A DNA stretch of 64,000 bases from Undaria pinnatifida (GCA_012845835.1 JABAKD010000025.1:10111779-10175778); one strand, 5' to 3'. Shown: positions 44,711-55,891, numbered from the stretch's first letter. The notes: a model not told the origin generated them from the sequence alone. Numbers and translations are program-made.

Positions 44711-45136
44711 TACTGGCGCTGAATTGGAAGTTGGCAGTGGTTTTTGTTTTCCGAAAGCCAAACGGCGCTTGGACTGCTATCGTAGGCAACGACGGTGTGC
44801 GGTCGAGCCCACCTTAGTGCGCGTTTGGGTCTGCTTGTTTTTGAGTTTGCTTTTCTTTCGTGCTGGAGTGTTCTTGGGCTATTACGTGCCAATGAACTAG
44901 TGATGAGGATTTACGGCGAGTTTAATGTAGATGCTAACAAAAACGACAGCAGCAACAACATCGTTAACATTAATCGTTAACATCAATGTCAACCTCAACA
45001 ACACCACGACGACAACACCAAACGCGGTAGCAACACCAGGTAAACAATAACGCCGCCTAAACAATAAAAACAGCACAAAAACAGCAGTAATAGAACCACC
45101 AATACATCCCTCCACCACAACACCCAGCAGCCAACA

Positions 45137-45310
45137 GCAACAACGCCATCACCACCACCGCCACAGCCATATCAAATACGCGACAACAGCAACAACGCCA
45201 TCACCACCACCGCCACAGCCACATCAAATACACGACAACAGGAACAACGCCATCACCACCACCGCCACAGCCACATCAAATACACGACAACAGGAACAAC
45301 GCCAACAACA
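45137..45310 (+). repeat. Minisatellite, about 52-bp unit, three to four copies
   Basis: CAACAACGCCATCACCACCA, CCGCCACAGCCACATCAAAT and ACACGACAACAG repeat at about 45138, 45190 and 45242, then decay into CAACAACAACAA. Embedded in an ACA/CAN-rich tract from 44980 to 45360. Confidence 0.75.
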
Positions 45311-45756
45311 GCAACAACAACAACAACGACACCATCAGCAACACCAACAACAGTTGGGACAGCAGCAGAACCGGCTCTAAACGCCCGATCAAGCAAAGTG
45401 AGGCGAGAGTCATGTGGAGGGCAATTCCAGCTACCGCGATGGCTCGGTGTTTTTTCACCCGCCCAACCGGTCGAAGGATCCCATCGCACAAGCACAGATG
45501 GCAAAACGAAACGAACGAGCCACTTTTCTTGTTGCAGTCTTGTAGACGGCGAAACAAAATTAACGAGCGCTTTTCTTGGAGTAGCTGTGCCGGATGACGG
45601 CCTAGAAAGAGGGACCGACTCAGCTCCCTTTGGGACATGGGATACTCGATAAGCTGGAGGCCCTGCCCGAACCCACGCTTGAACCCAACGGCTGTCACGG
45701 CTAAGATAGCTAGCCCCGGCTTCAATGGGTGTGATAGTTTGGGGGCTTTGTTTTTC

Positions 45757-45931
45757 GGTGGCATGGGGTCATTTGCGCGAGTGACCCCCCGTTCCTTTGC
45801 GATCCCAAGATTCGTCCTGTTCTAATTTGCGATGTGAACCCCGCAGTGGAATGGTTAGCTACGCTGAGCGCGACACAAACCGCCGACGGTCGTTGGACGG
45901 TCAGGTAAGGAGTCGCTCGTGCGAGTGGCTC
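45757..45931 (+). repeat. Family B element, well-preserved copy
   Basis: GGCATGGGGTCATTTGCGCG opens; AGTCGCTCGTGCGAGTGGCTC closes. Core: TTTGCGATCCCAAGATTCGT, GCGATGTGAACCCCGCAGTG, ATGGTTAGCTACGCTGAGCG. Confidence 0.65.
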
Positions 45932-46379
45932 TAACCTGGGTCTACCGCGCGTGGTGCAAATTGAGTCAGCCTGAATGGCTGTGTTCCTCTGACACGTTTG
46001 AGACTTCAGAGGCGGAAAAAATGACAAAAATTAACGAGTACGGACGGCATTGGCCACATGCAGTTGGCGTTGACAGGCAGTTGGCGTTGATAAACTGGGG
46101 TCAGAACGGCGACATTGCGCGAAGACTCGTACGGGACGGGCGCAGCATGATCCTACTCGTACTGCTGCGCGCTCACGCTACTGGTAGAAGGCTTTGAAAT
46201 ATGAAAAATTCGCAAACGTCGAAGTTTTGGTCACTACACACGGGTCCCAAAAGACTTATTAACCCAAAATCTTCAGAAAATCAAATCCTTATTTTGCAGT
46301 ATTTTGGCTTAAATATATAATACCTAGGCCATGGGTTGGTTCGTTCATCTGGGTTGCACTTTCGGTTCACTCGAAATAG

Positions 46380-46745
46380 GCTTTGCCTCAGAACGCACAC
46401 ATCTCATCATGTAAAGAGCCTCAGGAGATATGTTGTGCCCCCGCCTACCTCCTATGTATCGGTTGTCGTCTCTGATCCGCATGGCCTGCAGTAGCTCATG
46501 TTTCCGGTGGGAGCTGCATGGTCTGCGTGATCTACTGTAGCACTTTTTTCCTAGGTTGAATTTGAGCTGAACAGATCCTGTACAACATATCGCAACGGAA
46601 GCTACGGGATCCAGATGAGATCTAGATCTTGTTTCCGAGGTTGGATCTGACATTGCGCAGATCCTGCACAAATATTGTCGTAACGGCTTTCTTTTTCTAG
46701 ATACGGGATCTAGATGATCCAGATCGTGATCTGTCGAAGCTGTGA
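46380..46745 (+). repeat. Family D-like GATC-rich repeat
   Basis: CTGATCCGCATGGCCTGCAG, GATCCAGATGAGATCTAG, TACGGGATCTAGATGATCC and AGATCGTGATCTGTCGAAGC. Looser than the 2.7- and 36.6-kb copies. Confidence 0.4.
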
Positions 46746-47344
46746 CTACTGTTGCTGCACTGTTTACGGAATGGGTCGACCCTGCGGGGGGGTATGGGCG
46801 TCACAAGGATCTTACGGCTTACGCCTGTCACCGATTTAGCGTTTAGTCCGACCAAGGGAAGCGAGCATTGCTACCATATTGTCTAGAAATGTCTAAAACA
46901 GCAGTGCATAGTGCACCACCACCGACAGCTTTGTCATATGCCACCAACCAAGCCTGCAGTCGTTATTGAAACCGATGCCGCGCTTGATCCACCGCTTCTT
47001 GAGACCTAGGCATAATCGCAATCGGGTCATGTTTTGTATGTTTCTGCGATCCCGACCCCCGAGTGGATTGGTTCCTACTAAACGCCTGGTTTCGGTTAAT
47101 TCCATCCGCATTTGACAAATAACAGGTACCTGGTACCCTGGTATGTCTTAAGCGGTTTGCGAGGCCCATGTAAAATGACCGAACAATAGCGTCTTTGGCT
47201 TTTTTGGGGCCCATGTATAATAACGTGTATAATGGCATGTATATTGACATGTATAATGGCCGGAAAACACCGAGAGCGATCTCGTCAAATAGCGTATGAC
47301 GGCGGGGGGGGTCCAGCACGGCGGTGGTTTGGTGCGCCAGACGA

Positions 47345-47497
47345 ATATAATAGGACTGCGTTATTGGGGGTAGCCGGCTTGTTCATCCCAGGTTATGAAG
47401 GCAATTCCCCAGTCGCATCAAGCGATTGATTTTGACCGCCTTATAAAGGGGTACGGCCTTGCTCAGACCGCCCTATTGGGGGGCTCCTGCTGTAATG
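47345..47497 (-). repeat. Family F element, fourth copy
   Basis: TTGGGGGTAGCCGGCTTGTT, CCCAGGTTATGAAGGCAATT, GATTTTGACCGCCTTATAAA and GGGGGGCTCCTGCTGTA. Confidence 0.6.
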
Positions 47498-48126
47498 GGA
47501 AGGGGGTGCAGCGGAACGAAAATGATAAGCTCTACGCGCGTGCCTCGTTTTGTTTTTGCAGTCCCCCACCCTGGCGGCTTGGCCTGCGCCGTGCGGCCGA
47601 TGTTGTACTTGGTCGTGATGTATACCTGATATTCGTCATATTTTCTCTCTGGAGAGCCAAACGGGTTTTGCAACCAAATGCCGATACCAGGCACCAGGCA
47701 GGTTCTGTGTACTTTCACGTGCGGGCAAGGCTATTCAGATTTGCTCGTACATTCTACGGCGATATATATAGTAATACTCGCGATCGGAGTCACACACACC
47801 GCTGGCAAAGGTGAATATCGACGAAATCTTCGAATGTTCGATTTCACGGCTGAGTTTATTTTGGAATATGTATGGCGGCTCCCTACGTGCAGGTCGGCAC
47901 AAATCAATGTTTGTCCTGCCCAGACCAACCCGACCCCAAACGTAACCCTACCCCTAGCCACAACCCTCTTACGGGGCTCAAGATCGGCTCGAGGTCGACC
48001 GGGGAAAGAAAGGCCTGCCATACAGTCATCTCTATTGAACTTCACGTGAACACCTGAAAATCCTTACGCGTATGTTTACGCGCGGATATAGGGGTGACGT
48101 ACATTGTTGTGTTTACACAATGGATG

Positions 48127-48163
48127 GAACCAACCCTAACCCTAACGCTAACCCTAATCCATG
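48127..48163 (+). repeat. Interstitial telomere-like repeat (CCCTAA)n
   Basis: AACCAACCCTAACCCTAACG followed by CTAACCCTAATCC: about five CCCTAA units. In the frame at 48072-48428 it is read as Asn-Pro repeats. Confidence 0.7.
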
Positions 48164-48834
48164 GGAAGTACTGAGTATAGTATGCCGACGATTGCCCCTT
48201 AATGACGTCATTGGGGGTGAAATGGTTGAAAAAAACAATAATGTGTATCCCTGCGATATAGCTGGGGTGGTTCAACAACGGCACTATGGAGGGGTCAGGC
48301 CTGGACCAATGGCCAACCATCCTAATTGCCGACTTAGACCAAGAGGCTACGATAGGCCTGGTAGCCCCGGTCTAGGTTACGACCATAGGCAACTCGCGCG
48401 AGTGGCTCCGTACCTCGCTCCACGATGAATTTAACACTGTTTGTGGGCGCCGCGTGACTTTAAGAATAGGCCCACGGCAGCGATGTATTAAACGTTCACC
48501 ACTAAACAAGGCAATCGCTCGCACGAGCCCCCTACCGCGCCATCGTCCATACCACACGCTTTATTATCTGTTGGCGTACCGGTAGTCTATTCGTTATTAC
48601 GCCGCAACGTAACCGCATGCAGTGCGAACCCCAAGGTATTCCGCCGCACGTCCCGTGGTTACGCCGGCCCTCATCAAGGAGAAGTGGGAGTGGTGTTCTC
48701 GGCTGCTTGCTGTGTTGTTTGCTGACCCTTACGTCGGTCCGTGATGCAATCCATTGGATTCGATCTTTTCGTCGGGGTTGAGAAAGCACATGTACTTCGT
48801 GCTGTCACTGTTGGCAACGTTTTTTTTCGCGTTG

Positions 48835-49360
48835 ATGGTTTGGAGGGGACTCTTTAGACAGCTCGAAAAGGATCCCTGATACGTGGTTTCGCTCGTTGTT
48901 ATTTTGTTCCCCTACTGCTGTACTATCCCCTATCTCCCTTTCGCCCTTTGCGACGACACCTGTCGTCAATTTGCCTGCGTTCGGGTTTGGCGGACGTTTC
49001 CGGCGACTAGAAAGGCATCCCTGTTTCCCGCACCAGTCGAAGTTAGAAAACTTGCTTTAGCTTGTGGTTAATTTGTTCCTCTACTGCTCTTGTCTTTTCT
49101 CTCTTCGCCCTTCGCCATGGCAGGAAGCAAGTAATAGCCAATGAACTGTCATACCTGGTAGAATTTAACCGTACTCATTTACCGTAGTCATTTTAACTAG
49201 TGTGCGTTCGGGGTTGGCGGGGCCTTCAGGCAACTCGAAAGAGACCCCTGTTTTTTTGGCAGCGTCGAATTTAGATTTTTTTTTTTTCGTTCGTTCGTGA
49301 TTAATTTGTTCCTCAACCGCTCTACTTCCTTTCTCCCTTGCCTCGTTGACACGGCAGGAG
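48835..49360 (+). repeat. Tandem repeat upstream of the Ser/Gly-rich gene, three copies of ~190 bp
   Basis: Copies begin GGTTTGGAGGGGACTCTTTA (48837), GGGTTTGGCGGACGTTTCC (48983) and GGGGTTGGCGGGGCCTTCAG (49209). Each continues with ACTCGAAAnGGnnCCCTG, a TTAATTTGTTCCTC, a CTGCTCTTGTC and a CTTCGCCC...ACG stretch. They lie in the presumed 5' region of the gene starting at 49664. Confidence 0.6.
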
Positions 49361-49399
49361 CATTACTGGTGCAAGCATTCGTGACCAACCGCCTTTATA

Positions 49400-49590
49400 T
49401 CCCGCGAAGGAACAGCACGGCAACCAAAGCGGTTTGTGGCGAAAAAGCGTCGATCTACCCTTTTTCTGGGCTTGAGAAACGGCAGTCAGCAAAAACGGCA
49501 AGCTAGCCAGCAAACACGGTTGCCAAGAAAAAGAACGTGCCGATCTAGTCCATCCCTGGGCCTCGGGTTGTGGAATTTTTTTCTATTTTG
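49400..49590 (+). repeat. Two decayed tandem copies of a ~95-bp unit, 5' of the gene
   Basis: GGCAACCAAAGCGGTTTGTG...AAAAGCGTCGATCTACCC and CAAACACGGTTGCCAAGAAA...CGTGCCGATCTAGTCCATCC, both ending in CTGGGCnT. Confidence 0.4.
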
Positions 49591-49663
49591 GCTTTGGAGC
49601 TATTTGGCAACATTTTTTTTGGGGAATTTTAGATTCATCTGAATATATTAGTTTTGGTCCGAG

Positions 49664-52600
49664 ATGAGCGTGCGCGACAAGATAGCCGCGTTTGGCCGCA
49701 GCAACGAGGGCAGCGTTAGCCAAACGCCTTCCAAGGCTTTTCCAAGGGCTGCGTCTTCAGCCTCCCACAGCGGCAGCAACCAGGCTCGCGATCTCAAGGA
49801 CGCCAGAAAATCGAGCAGTTCTTCGATGTCTTCTGAAAATGGGCTGGGTGCGGGGACAGGAACGGCTAACGGGAGGGAAGATTACGCGTCTAAGCGGTCT
49901 GCGCTTGGCTCCGCGCCGAGCGCGGCGTCAAACGGTGCGTGTGAATTAGCAGGATAGGAATGATTCTTTTTTTTAGACCTATGCTTACGTACTGCCCAAA
50001 ACGTTCGGAGTAAAGCTAACGAGCACGCATGCCTTCAAAGCAGTTTTATCACTGCTCTCACTTAATAGAGACAAAACACATGGAATAAGAATATGGACAG
50101 TTTGGGAGTTGGAATAGGGTTAGAACAGGAGGGAGGAAAACCAATCGAAGCGGCATCCGCTTGGCTCTGTGCCGAGGGCCGCCGCGTCCAACGGCACAAA
50201 GTATCGATACGGGATACCATTTCATGGCACGAGTCTAACCCGGCAACTGCTCCAAATATAGTCCGCACCGCTGTAATTCCAAGCGTCATGTCCGTAGCAC
50301 GAGAGGGAAGATAGCGAGTCGCCTGCGTATTATTGTCGACCCCTTAACTTTGCACACTGCAAAATGAAGTCCGCACTGACTCCAAGGAGTTTGGTCCGAC
50401 GGAACATAACGGATCGAAGCGTTCTGCCCTTGGTGCTGCGCCGAGCGCGGCTTCGAATGGTGGGTATTCATACGGTAGTTCAGAACGGGGTTATTCGTCG
50501 GCGACACGTGGCGCGCTAGACGACACGTGGTGCACATATGCCGGAGGGCGTTGTGCGGCCCCGCATGACGAGCTGGAGGCGAGCTTCAGCTGCCCCGCCC
50601 CCCGCAGGGCTGCCGGAGATGTTTTTGGACATGTAGGGGCAACTACACTCGGGCTGTTCGTCTTACCTGCTCTTTTATCCCCTAGCAGCCAGTACAGTAG
50701 GTGGCCCTATATCGTGCGGGTATGTGTCACGAAAATTTAGCCGCACTATACCGGGCACCCGCACTATATAAAAACCGGCCACTATAGAGGGGTCTATATT
50801 GTGCCGAACGATTTCACCCGCACAATATCGGACACCCGCACTATATGACCCGCACTATATAGGACCACCTACTGTATTGTGTTATCAGCACAGCAAGGAA
50901 TGACACGAAAGCTTACGCCTGAGGAGAGAAATATCTCTTTTTTGTTTACTTGCAGCGAAACGGCTCCCCAATGGGCCCCAGTATCTTTTTTTCGCCTTCG
51001 GTGAAAACAGACCCCGCATTATGGTTTTTCTCCTGCGGCGAAAAAAACTTGCGGCCCTCTAAAAGCACATGCGCGGCAACCCCGACACCGCCTCTAGCGG
51101 ATGGTGCGCTCTGTGAATATGTTTTATAACCTACCAGGTAGGCCATAAGTTTGGTCGTCACAAGAACACTTTTGGCGCACTCAAAATGCGTGTTTCAGCG
51201 AGGTGTAGAGCTCCTCAAGCCACCCACCACCCTCAGGAGGCAAAATGTGCATCTTTACCTTATTTACAGTGTGTGTCTTTCGAGAAAATAGTCTCTGAAA
51301 TTTGTTCCAACGGGGTGTGTTATCTTGCGTGCTATTATATACGAAGGGTTGATTGAGTTCGTGCGACCACGTACGACTTCGACGACCTACGGTATCTCCG
51401 ACAACGGTTGATCGTTCACACGAACACCCCAGTACAGCTTTTCGGTCCGAACAGTTTTCCCAGGCGGTCGTGGTTAGGGAACAGGGTTTGGGATCAGGGT
51501 TCAGCTTGCAAACGCGAGAGGATACTTCCATCATCTATCTATTAAAATGAAACGATTCTAATTACGTCAGCTGTGAGTTCGACAAACTTGAAAACTTATC
51601 TACTTTTCGAAGTTGGTCCAATCGGATTTATGTACGGCTCGCAGGATCACCTACTGTCGTCGTTTAGACAAGGACCCGTTCGCTGCCCCTGGTGCTAATC
51701 GAATCGCTGCTTTTCTTGTATAAGGAAACACGTACGATTAAGAGTTTCAACGTATATGTAAAGAGCGTTGGGGTACACCGGTACATCCTATGGGAGTACT
51801 CCAACGGTCTTGAACTGTTCGGCCAGAGTGTTTGGTATTTTAGACAGCAAATATATCGGTTGATGGCACTCTTGACGTTTGACGGACAACCGTCAAGAAC
51901 CGCTCTATACTGAAAGCAGTATATTATAACGAGGTCTTGACGGGACAATATATTACTAATATGCCGTCACCCGACGTCTTTGTTAGACAGCAGCAGGGGC
52001 CGATCTTTAGCGCCGGTTGAGTATTGCCGGTTGCCGGCTGACTGTCGTGCCTGTGAAACCGGTTGGCACAGATGATAATTGGTGAGTGGCAATTTGTGGG
52101 GTAGTGCCGGTTGTCGCTATAGTGCCGACATCTCCGGTTGGAACATACCAGCGCTATTGAGGGACCACCTACTATGGCGGCACCTGGTAGCGAGAGGGTA
52201 CCTGACGACGTTGCGTGCCCACCGTTGTGGTGAACCTAGATGTACGGTCGAACCATGGCATGGCTCGGTGTCATGACGTATTGCTCACCTTTAGACGGTA
52301 GTGATGGTTGGCGACGGCGGTCGTGGTGCCTAGAGACCAATGCGTTTCGCCCACCGCTGCTTACCCTAATCCTTACAGGGACGAGCGGAGCATTATCATC
52401 GTCGTCTCTTCGCACCGGTTCTGGAAACGGTTCTGCCGTTGAAAGCAGTAATGACAAGCCGTCGGGGGACATCCTAAAGGAGACCAAGACTGAACGCCCT
52501 AGGTGAGTTCAGCTATGGTCTATTTACGGAGAGCCCGACATTCCTCGCGATTCGTGTCTTAATTGTTGGCACCGTGCGGGCTTTGATTTTTGAAGACGCC

Positions 52601-55367
52601 GACACAACGGGGACCCCGTTCGAGTTGCCTGAAGCGTTCGGCGTATGCCGTAATTCAATGCATACAATTTAAGCGACGTTCGTAACTATCCTGCTGTTCG
52701 AGTTCTTGCCGGCGGCTAATTCAGTATATATGTCTGCTCTTCAAACGCCTCACAGGACCTCTGCACAGAAGCAGGCAGGCTCACAGCGACTCCTTGTGGC
52801 TGATAAAGGGAACGAACTAAAAATAATGGGATCGCGGTGTGCAGTATCCCTTAGCAGCACCAGCATCGGTTCTACCCCCCGCACGATCCATATCCATCCT
52901 CCTAGGAAATCCGGGGGTGTACCCAGGTTGTCCGCTGTGACCAGAGGGCCGAATGTTACCGCCTTTTCTGTTTCCTAACAGTCAGCTAGTTATCCCTACC
53001 CGCAATGTGCAACATGCCAATACAAACGAGTAACACTTTTATCTTCAAAAAGCAGTCCACCTGTGAAAAACGCAATTTGAACCAATTTTAAAGAACGTTT
53101 CCTTTTTTTATTGAAACGTCGCACAGGACCTCTGGGAAGAAACAGACAGGCCCTCGGAAACTGCTCGTCGCCGGGAAGGGGAAGGAGGCGATCTCGGCGG
53201 AGAAGCAGCGAGCAGCGTTGTGCCTCGACAAGGACAAAGACAAAGACAAGGACAAGGACAAGGAGGGTGCTGGGCCTGCCCGGAGAGGCAGCGGCAGCAG
53301 CACCGGCAGCAACGGCTCTACCGCTAGGATGAGCAACGCCAGCAGCACGAGCAGTAGCGCTATCGGTCGTCTGAGCAATGGCAGCACCAGCAGCAGTAGA
53401 AGTAGCTTGTCTAATAGGACAAGCAACGGCGGCAGCAGCACCGGCTTTGCAGGTAGGATGAGCAACGGCAGCGGCACCGCCAGCAGCTTTGGTAACACAG
53501 CTAGCAACGGCAGCAGCAGCGCCAACAGCAGCTCTGCTGCCAAGAGCGGATACGGCAGCAGCAACAGCTACGGCGGCAGTAGCTACGGTGGCAGTAGCTA
53601 CGGCGGCAGCAGCTACGGTAGCAACAACACTAGTACCACAAAGGTGAGGGTTTCCGCCCCTGAGTCGTGCAAAGATGGAGGCAGAAAGTTTTGGCTGGAA
53701 CGTTTCCTGGACGATGAGGCTCCTTAACCCCCAATCACCGGAATTGCATTATTTTTTTCGCGACATGTTTCGAGATATACCCATCAACCCATTTGGCCTC
53801 GTGTACGTCGACCACAATTACGGCGATGTTTTCAAGTGTCTGCCAGTAGCGTGGGCGCTCAGCAGTACGAGTAGGGTCAGCCGGTTGCGCCCGTCCCGTA
53901 CGAGTCTTTGCTTTGTTGTCGTTCGAACACCATTTTATCATCGCTTACCACCAGTGACCGATGCCGAAATTGTCAGTTTTCGTCGTCGACGCTTCCCTGT
54001 GAAGTCTTGAAAGACCTCGAGAATAGGCCACGGAGGTATTGTTTGTTAATCGGGCAAAGCTTGATTTTTCTCCAAAAAAACAGTTTTTGGGTGAGATGTA
54101 AAGCTCGCGAGGTGGGGACCGCCGAAAACAAATGGTGCCCCTCTGCCCTAACATGCCTCCTCTGTGAAACAATTGCACACCTCGGACAGATGATGATGTA
54201 GATCATACAGATCATTTGCAGCATACCCTGTGTCTGCCGTTGTGAGATGTACAGGTTCTGTGCATAAGAATACGGGTCCAACCCAGGAAGTACGTGCTAA
54301 ACTGTGCAGATCGTACGGCTCCCACCCTGTAACATGCGCTAGAAAATACATATCTTCCTTAAAGGGTCTAGTCATACAGATCTCATCTAGATGTTCCTTG
54401 AAAGATGTACCGATCTTCCTTGAAATATGTAGATCATGAAGTGGTAATCGGCGATCTGTCAAACGAGTGAACAATTGGCGCCATACCCTACCAACTATTG
54501 ACGGCCCAAAGTGTCATTTTGCATTTGGTTTTGCATAGCCAAAGCTTCCAACTTTCTAGCGATGCATACACCGTCTCGCAATATCGTCAAGTGGCCCCTG
54601 TATCTCTCTGCGATAAGTCATCGGCACGGACACCGGGTGCGCTAGATGTCGATGAGTGGAATGACGATTTATTGTGGAGAACACACACATAGTCCCACGG
54701 CTGTGTATACTTTGGACACCATGTTCCATTGTGCCAACTCTTGTGTGTTTGGCTCCCGTTCCACGCTTAACAAACCCTTGACTTCAAAATGGACATGAGA
54801 CAACGCTATGGTAACGAATTAGATCGAAACACGCACACTTGGAGTTCAACGATGTTGGGTAGGCGTTCATTCGAGGGGCCACATTCTAAGGTAACGAATG
54901 GTATCGAAGCACACACAATGTGAGTTCAACAATATTGGGTAGGTGTTCAATCGAGGGACTACATTAGCTCATTACCCTGGAATACAACCCGTGGTATTAC
55001 CTCGTATCCAAGGGTAAGACTATTTTGGCTCACGTATTACCCCTTGTCTGGAATCTTGCAGGCAGCAGGTGGTGGGATGGCCGCAAATGCGCCCGCTAAA
55101 ACCGCCGGGTATTCGAAACCACAACCCACAGCGAGTTCCTACTCCAAGCCGATGCCGCCGCCTGCTCCCACGGCCTCGACCGTTGCCAGCTCTTACACCA
55201 AGTCGGCCCCTTCTTCCAGCTCCTACACTAGGTCGACCTCTGCCAGGACTGTTGGTGGTGCTGGTGGTGATGCCAGTAGTGGTGGGGGCGGAGGTGGTGG
55301 TGGCACGAGTTCGGGGAACTTGCCGATCAAGGTTGCCCTCCGCTCTTCTGGTCACAACCTGTGGTGA
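49664..55367 (+). CDS. Four-exon gene for a 405-residue Ser/Gly/Tyr-rich low-complexity protein
   Basis: Exons are 49664-49934, 52379-52502, 53127-53643 and 55062-55367. Donors are G|GTGCGT, AG|GTGAGT and AAG|GTGAGG; acceptors are CTTACAG, CGCACAG and CTTGCAG. The phases 1, 2 and 0 fit at every junction, and the total of 1218 nt is exactly 406 codons. The start is the ATG after GGTCCGAG, opening MSVRDKIAAFGRSNEG. Residues 1-131 are Ser/Ala-rich; about 133-165 are basic; about 166-177 are Asp-Lys repeats (a GACAAG microsatellite); about 185-275 are Ser/Gly/Asn with a recurring RxSNGS motif; about 275-299 are SYGGS repeats; 305-405 have spaced SSYxK/SSYTR motifs, a poly-Gly run and the end LPIKVALRSSGHNLW. 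There is no signal peptide, membrane segment or catalytic motif. The Tyr-spaced Gly/Ser composition resembles RNA-binding or condensate-forming prion-like domains; that function is inference. Introns 1 and 3 carry MITE-like elements. Confidence 0.7.
49889..50460 (+). repeat. Exon 1 3' end and two tandem copies, ~260-bp period
   Basis: The exon 1 end reads SKRSALGSAPSAASNG. It recurs in frame at about 50146-50197 (SKRHPLGSVPRAAASNG) and 50409-50459 (SKRSALGAAPSAASNG), the last followed by a G|GTGGGT donor-like site. Neither copy has a clear acceptor, so they are probably exon copies trapped in intron 1, though the third is preserved well enough to be spliced. Confidence 0.6.
50695..50874. mobile_element. 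MITE with TA target duplication, in intron 1
   Basis: The left end CAGTAGGTGGCCCTATATCG and the right end, whose complement is CAGTAGGTGGTCCTATATAG, match over 26 bp with two differences. TA flanks both ends (50693-50694, 50875-50876). Inside, CCCGCACTATA-like blocks repeat four times. At 180 bp and without a frame it fits a Tc1/mariner-type or other TA-targeting MITE. Confidence 0.8.
52030..52175 (+). repeat. Family G element in intron 1
   Basis: GTGAAACCGGTTGGCACAGA, TAGTGCCGGTTGTCGCTATA, GTTGGAACATACCAGCGCTA and GAGGGACCACCTACTATGG. The last block is close to the terminus of the 50.7-kb MITE, which ties the two groups together. Confidence 0.5.
52756..52978 (+). pseudogene. Duplicated copy of exon 3 start, in intron 2
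   Basis: The acceptor CCTCACAG and the first 22 codons (TSAQKQAGSQRLLVADKGNE) mirror the true exon 3 (TSGKKQTGPRKLLVAGKGKE), with the same phase and the same AAACGnCnCACAG lead. The frame then stays open, unrelated to exon 3, to TAA at 52976-52978. It could be a decayed duplicate or an alternative last exon giving a shorter protein. Confidence 0.5.
53670..54163 (-). repeat. Family A element in intron 3, interrupted
   Basis: TTTTGGCTGGAACGTTTCCT, GGCTCCTTAACCCCCAATCA and GAATAGGCCACGGAGG...CTCCAAAAAAACAGTTTTTG, GTGCCCCTCTGCCCTAACATGC at the end. About 230 bp of foreign sequence (53775-54015) splits it. That insert contains a GCCGAAATTGTCAGTTTTCG string seen also at 41830-41925 in complement. 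Confidence 0.5.
54165..54480 (+). repeat. Family D repeat in intron 3
   Basis: GTAGATCATACAGATCATTT, TGTGCAGATCGTACGGCTCC, CATACAGATCTCATCTAGAT and TATGTAGATCATGAAG. Follows the spacing of the 2.7-kb copy only loosely. Confidence 0.45.
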
Positions 55368-55527
55368 GCCGCGTACTGCCGCCGGCGCCCACGGCCACGA
55401 CAGTTGCCAGTGCGTACGCTAGGTCGACATCTTTTGCCGGGGGTGGTGTCGGTGCTGGGGTTGGTGGTCAGCGCTCCAGGAGCTTACCGATAAACTCTTA
55501 TCTCCGCTCGTCAGGTCATGACCTTTG
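55368..55527 (+). pseudogene. Tandem copy of the last exon, copy 4b
   Basis: Immediately after the true stop the sequence reads PPAPTATTVASAYARSTS, a Gly run and LPINSYLRSSGHDL, then TGATGA. This mirrors the second half of exon 4 (PPAPTASTVASSYTKSA...LPIKVALRSSGHNLW) in one open frame. No acceptor is obvious, so it is probably non-coding unless the upstream stop is bypassed by splicing. Confidence 0.6.
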
Positions 55528-55587
55528 ATGAGACGCGGATGCAAAGGCACGATTTTATCTTCACACTGCGTTGAAAACTACAACAGC

Positions 55588-55722
55588 TCAGCTTGCCAGC
55601 GGGGCGGCGGTGTCGGTGGTGGTGGTGGTGGTGTTGGTGCTGGTGGGGGCTGGGGTGGTCAGAGTACCCGGGAGCATGCAGATAAATATTGCTCCCTGCT
55701 CTCCTGGTCGTAACCTATGGTG
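55588..55722 (+). pseudogene. Tandem copy of the last exon, copy 4c (Gly-run part)
   Basis: A Gly-coding run of GGTGGTGG triplets, then TACCCGGGAGCATGCAGATA and CTCTCCTGGTCGTAACCTAT, equals the exon 4 end with frame changes. Only the 3' half is kept. Confidence 0.5.
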
Positions 55723-55725
55723 AGC

Positions 55726-55891
55726 CGCCTGCTCCCATGGCCGCGAAGGTTGCCAGCTTCTGCCTAGGTCGATGCCTTCTGCCAAGGCCGTTGGTAGTGG
55801 TGATGTCGGTACTGGTGGTGGTGGTGGTGGTGGTAGCAGTGGTAGCACATGCCGATTGAGCTTGCTCTCCGCTCTTTCGGTCATAACCTGT
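55726..55891 (+). pseudogene. Tandem copy of the last exon, copy 4d
   Basis: Starts PPAPMAAKVAS, then a stop/frameshift, a Gly/Ser run and, in a shifted frame, MPIELALRSFGHNL and TGA. Decay is greater than in 4b. After it comes the 56-58 kb array. Confidence 0.55.

Noticed and set aside
48072-48428. 118-codon frame with Asn-Pro repeats
   Set aside because: The Asn-Pro part is translated telomere-like CCCTAA repeat and the end runs into a family B palindrome; resemblance to known NPN-type repeat proteins is coincidental.
53088-53564. Leu/Pro-rich minus-strand frame of 158 codons
   Set aside because: Shadow of exon 3 of the Ser/Gly-rich gene, whose splice phases support the plus strand.
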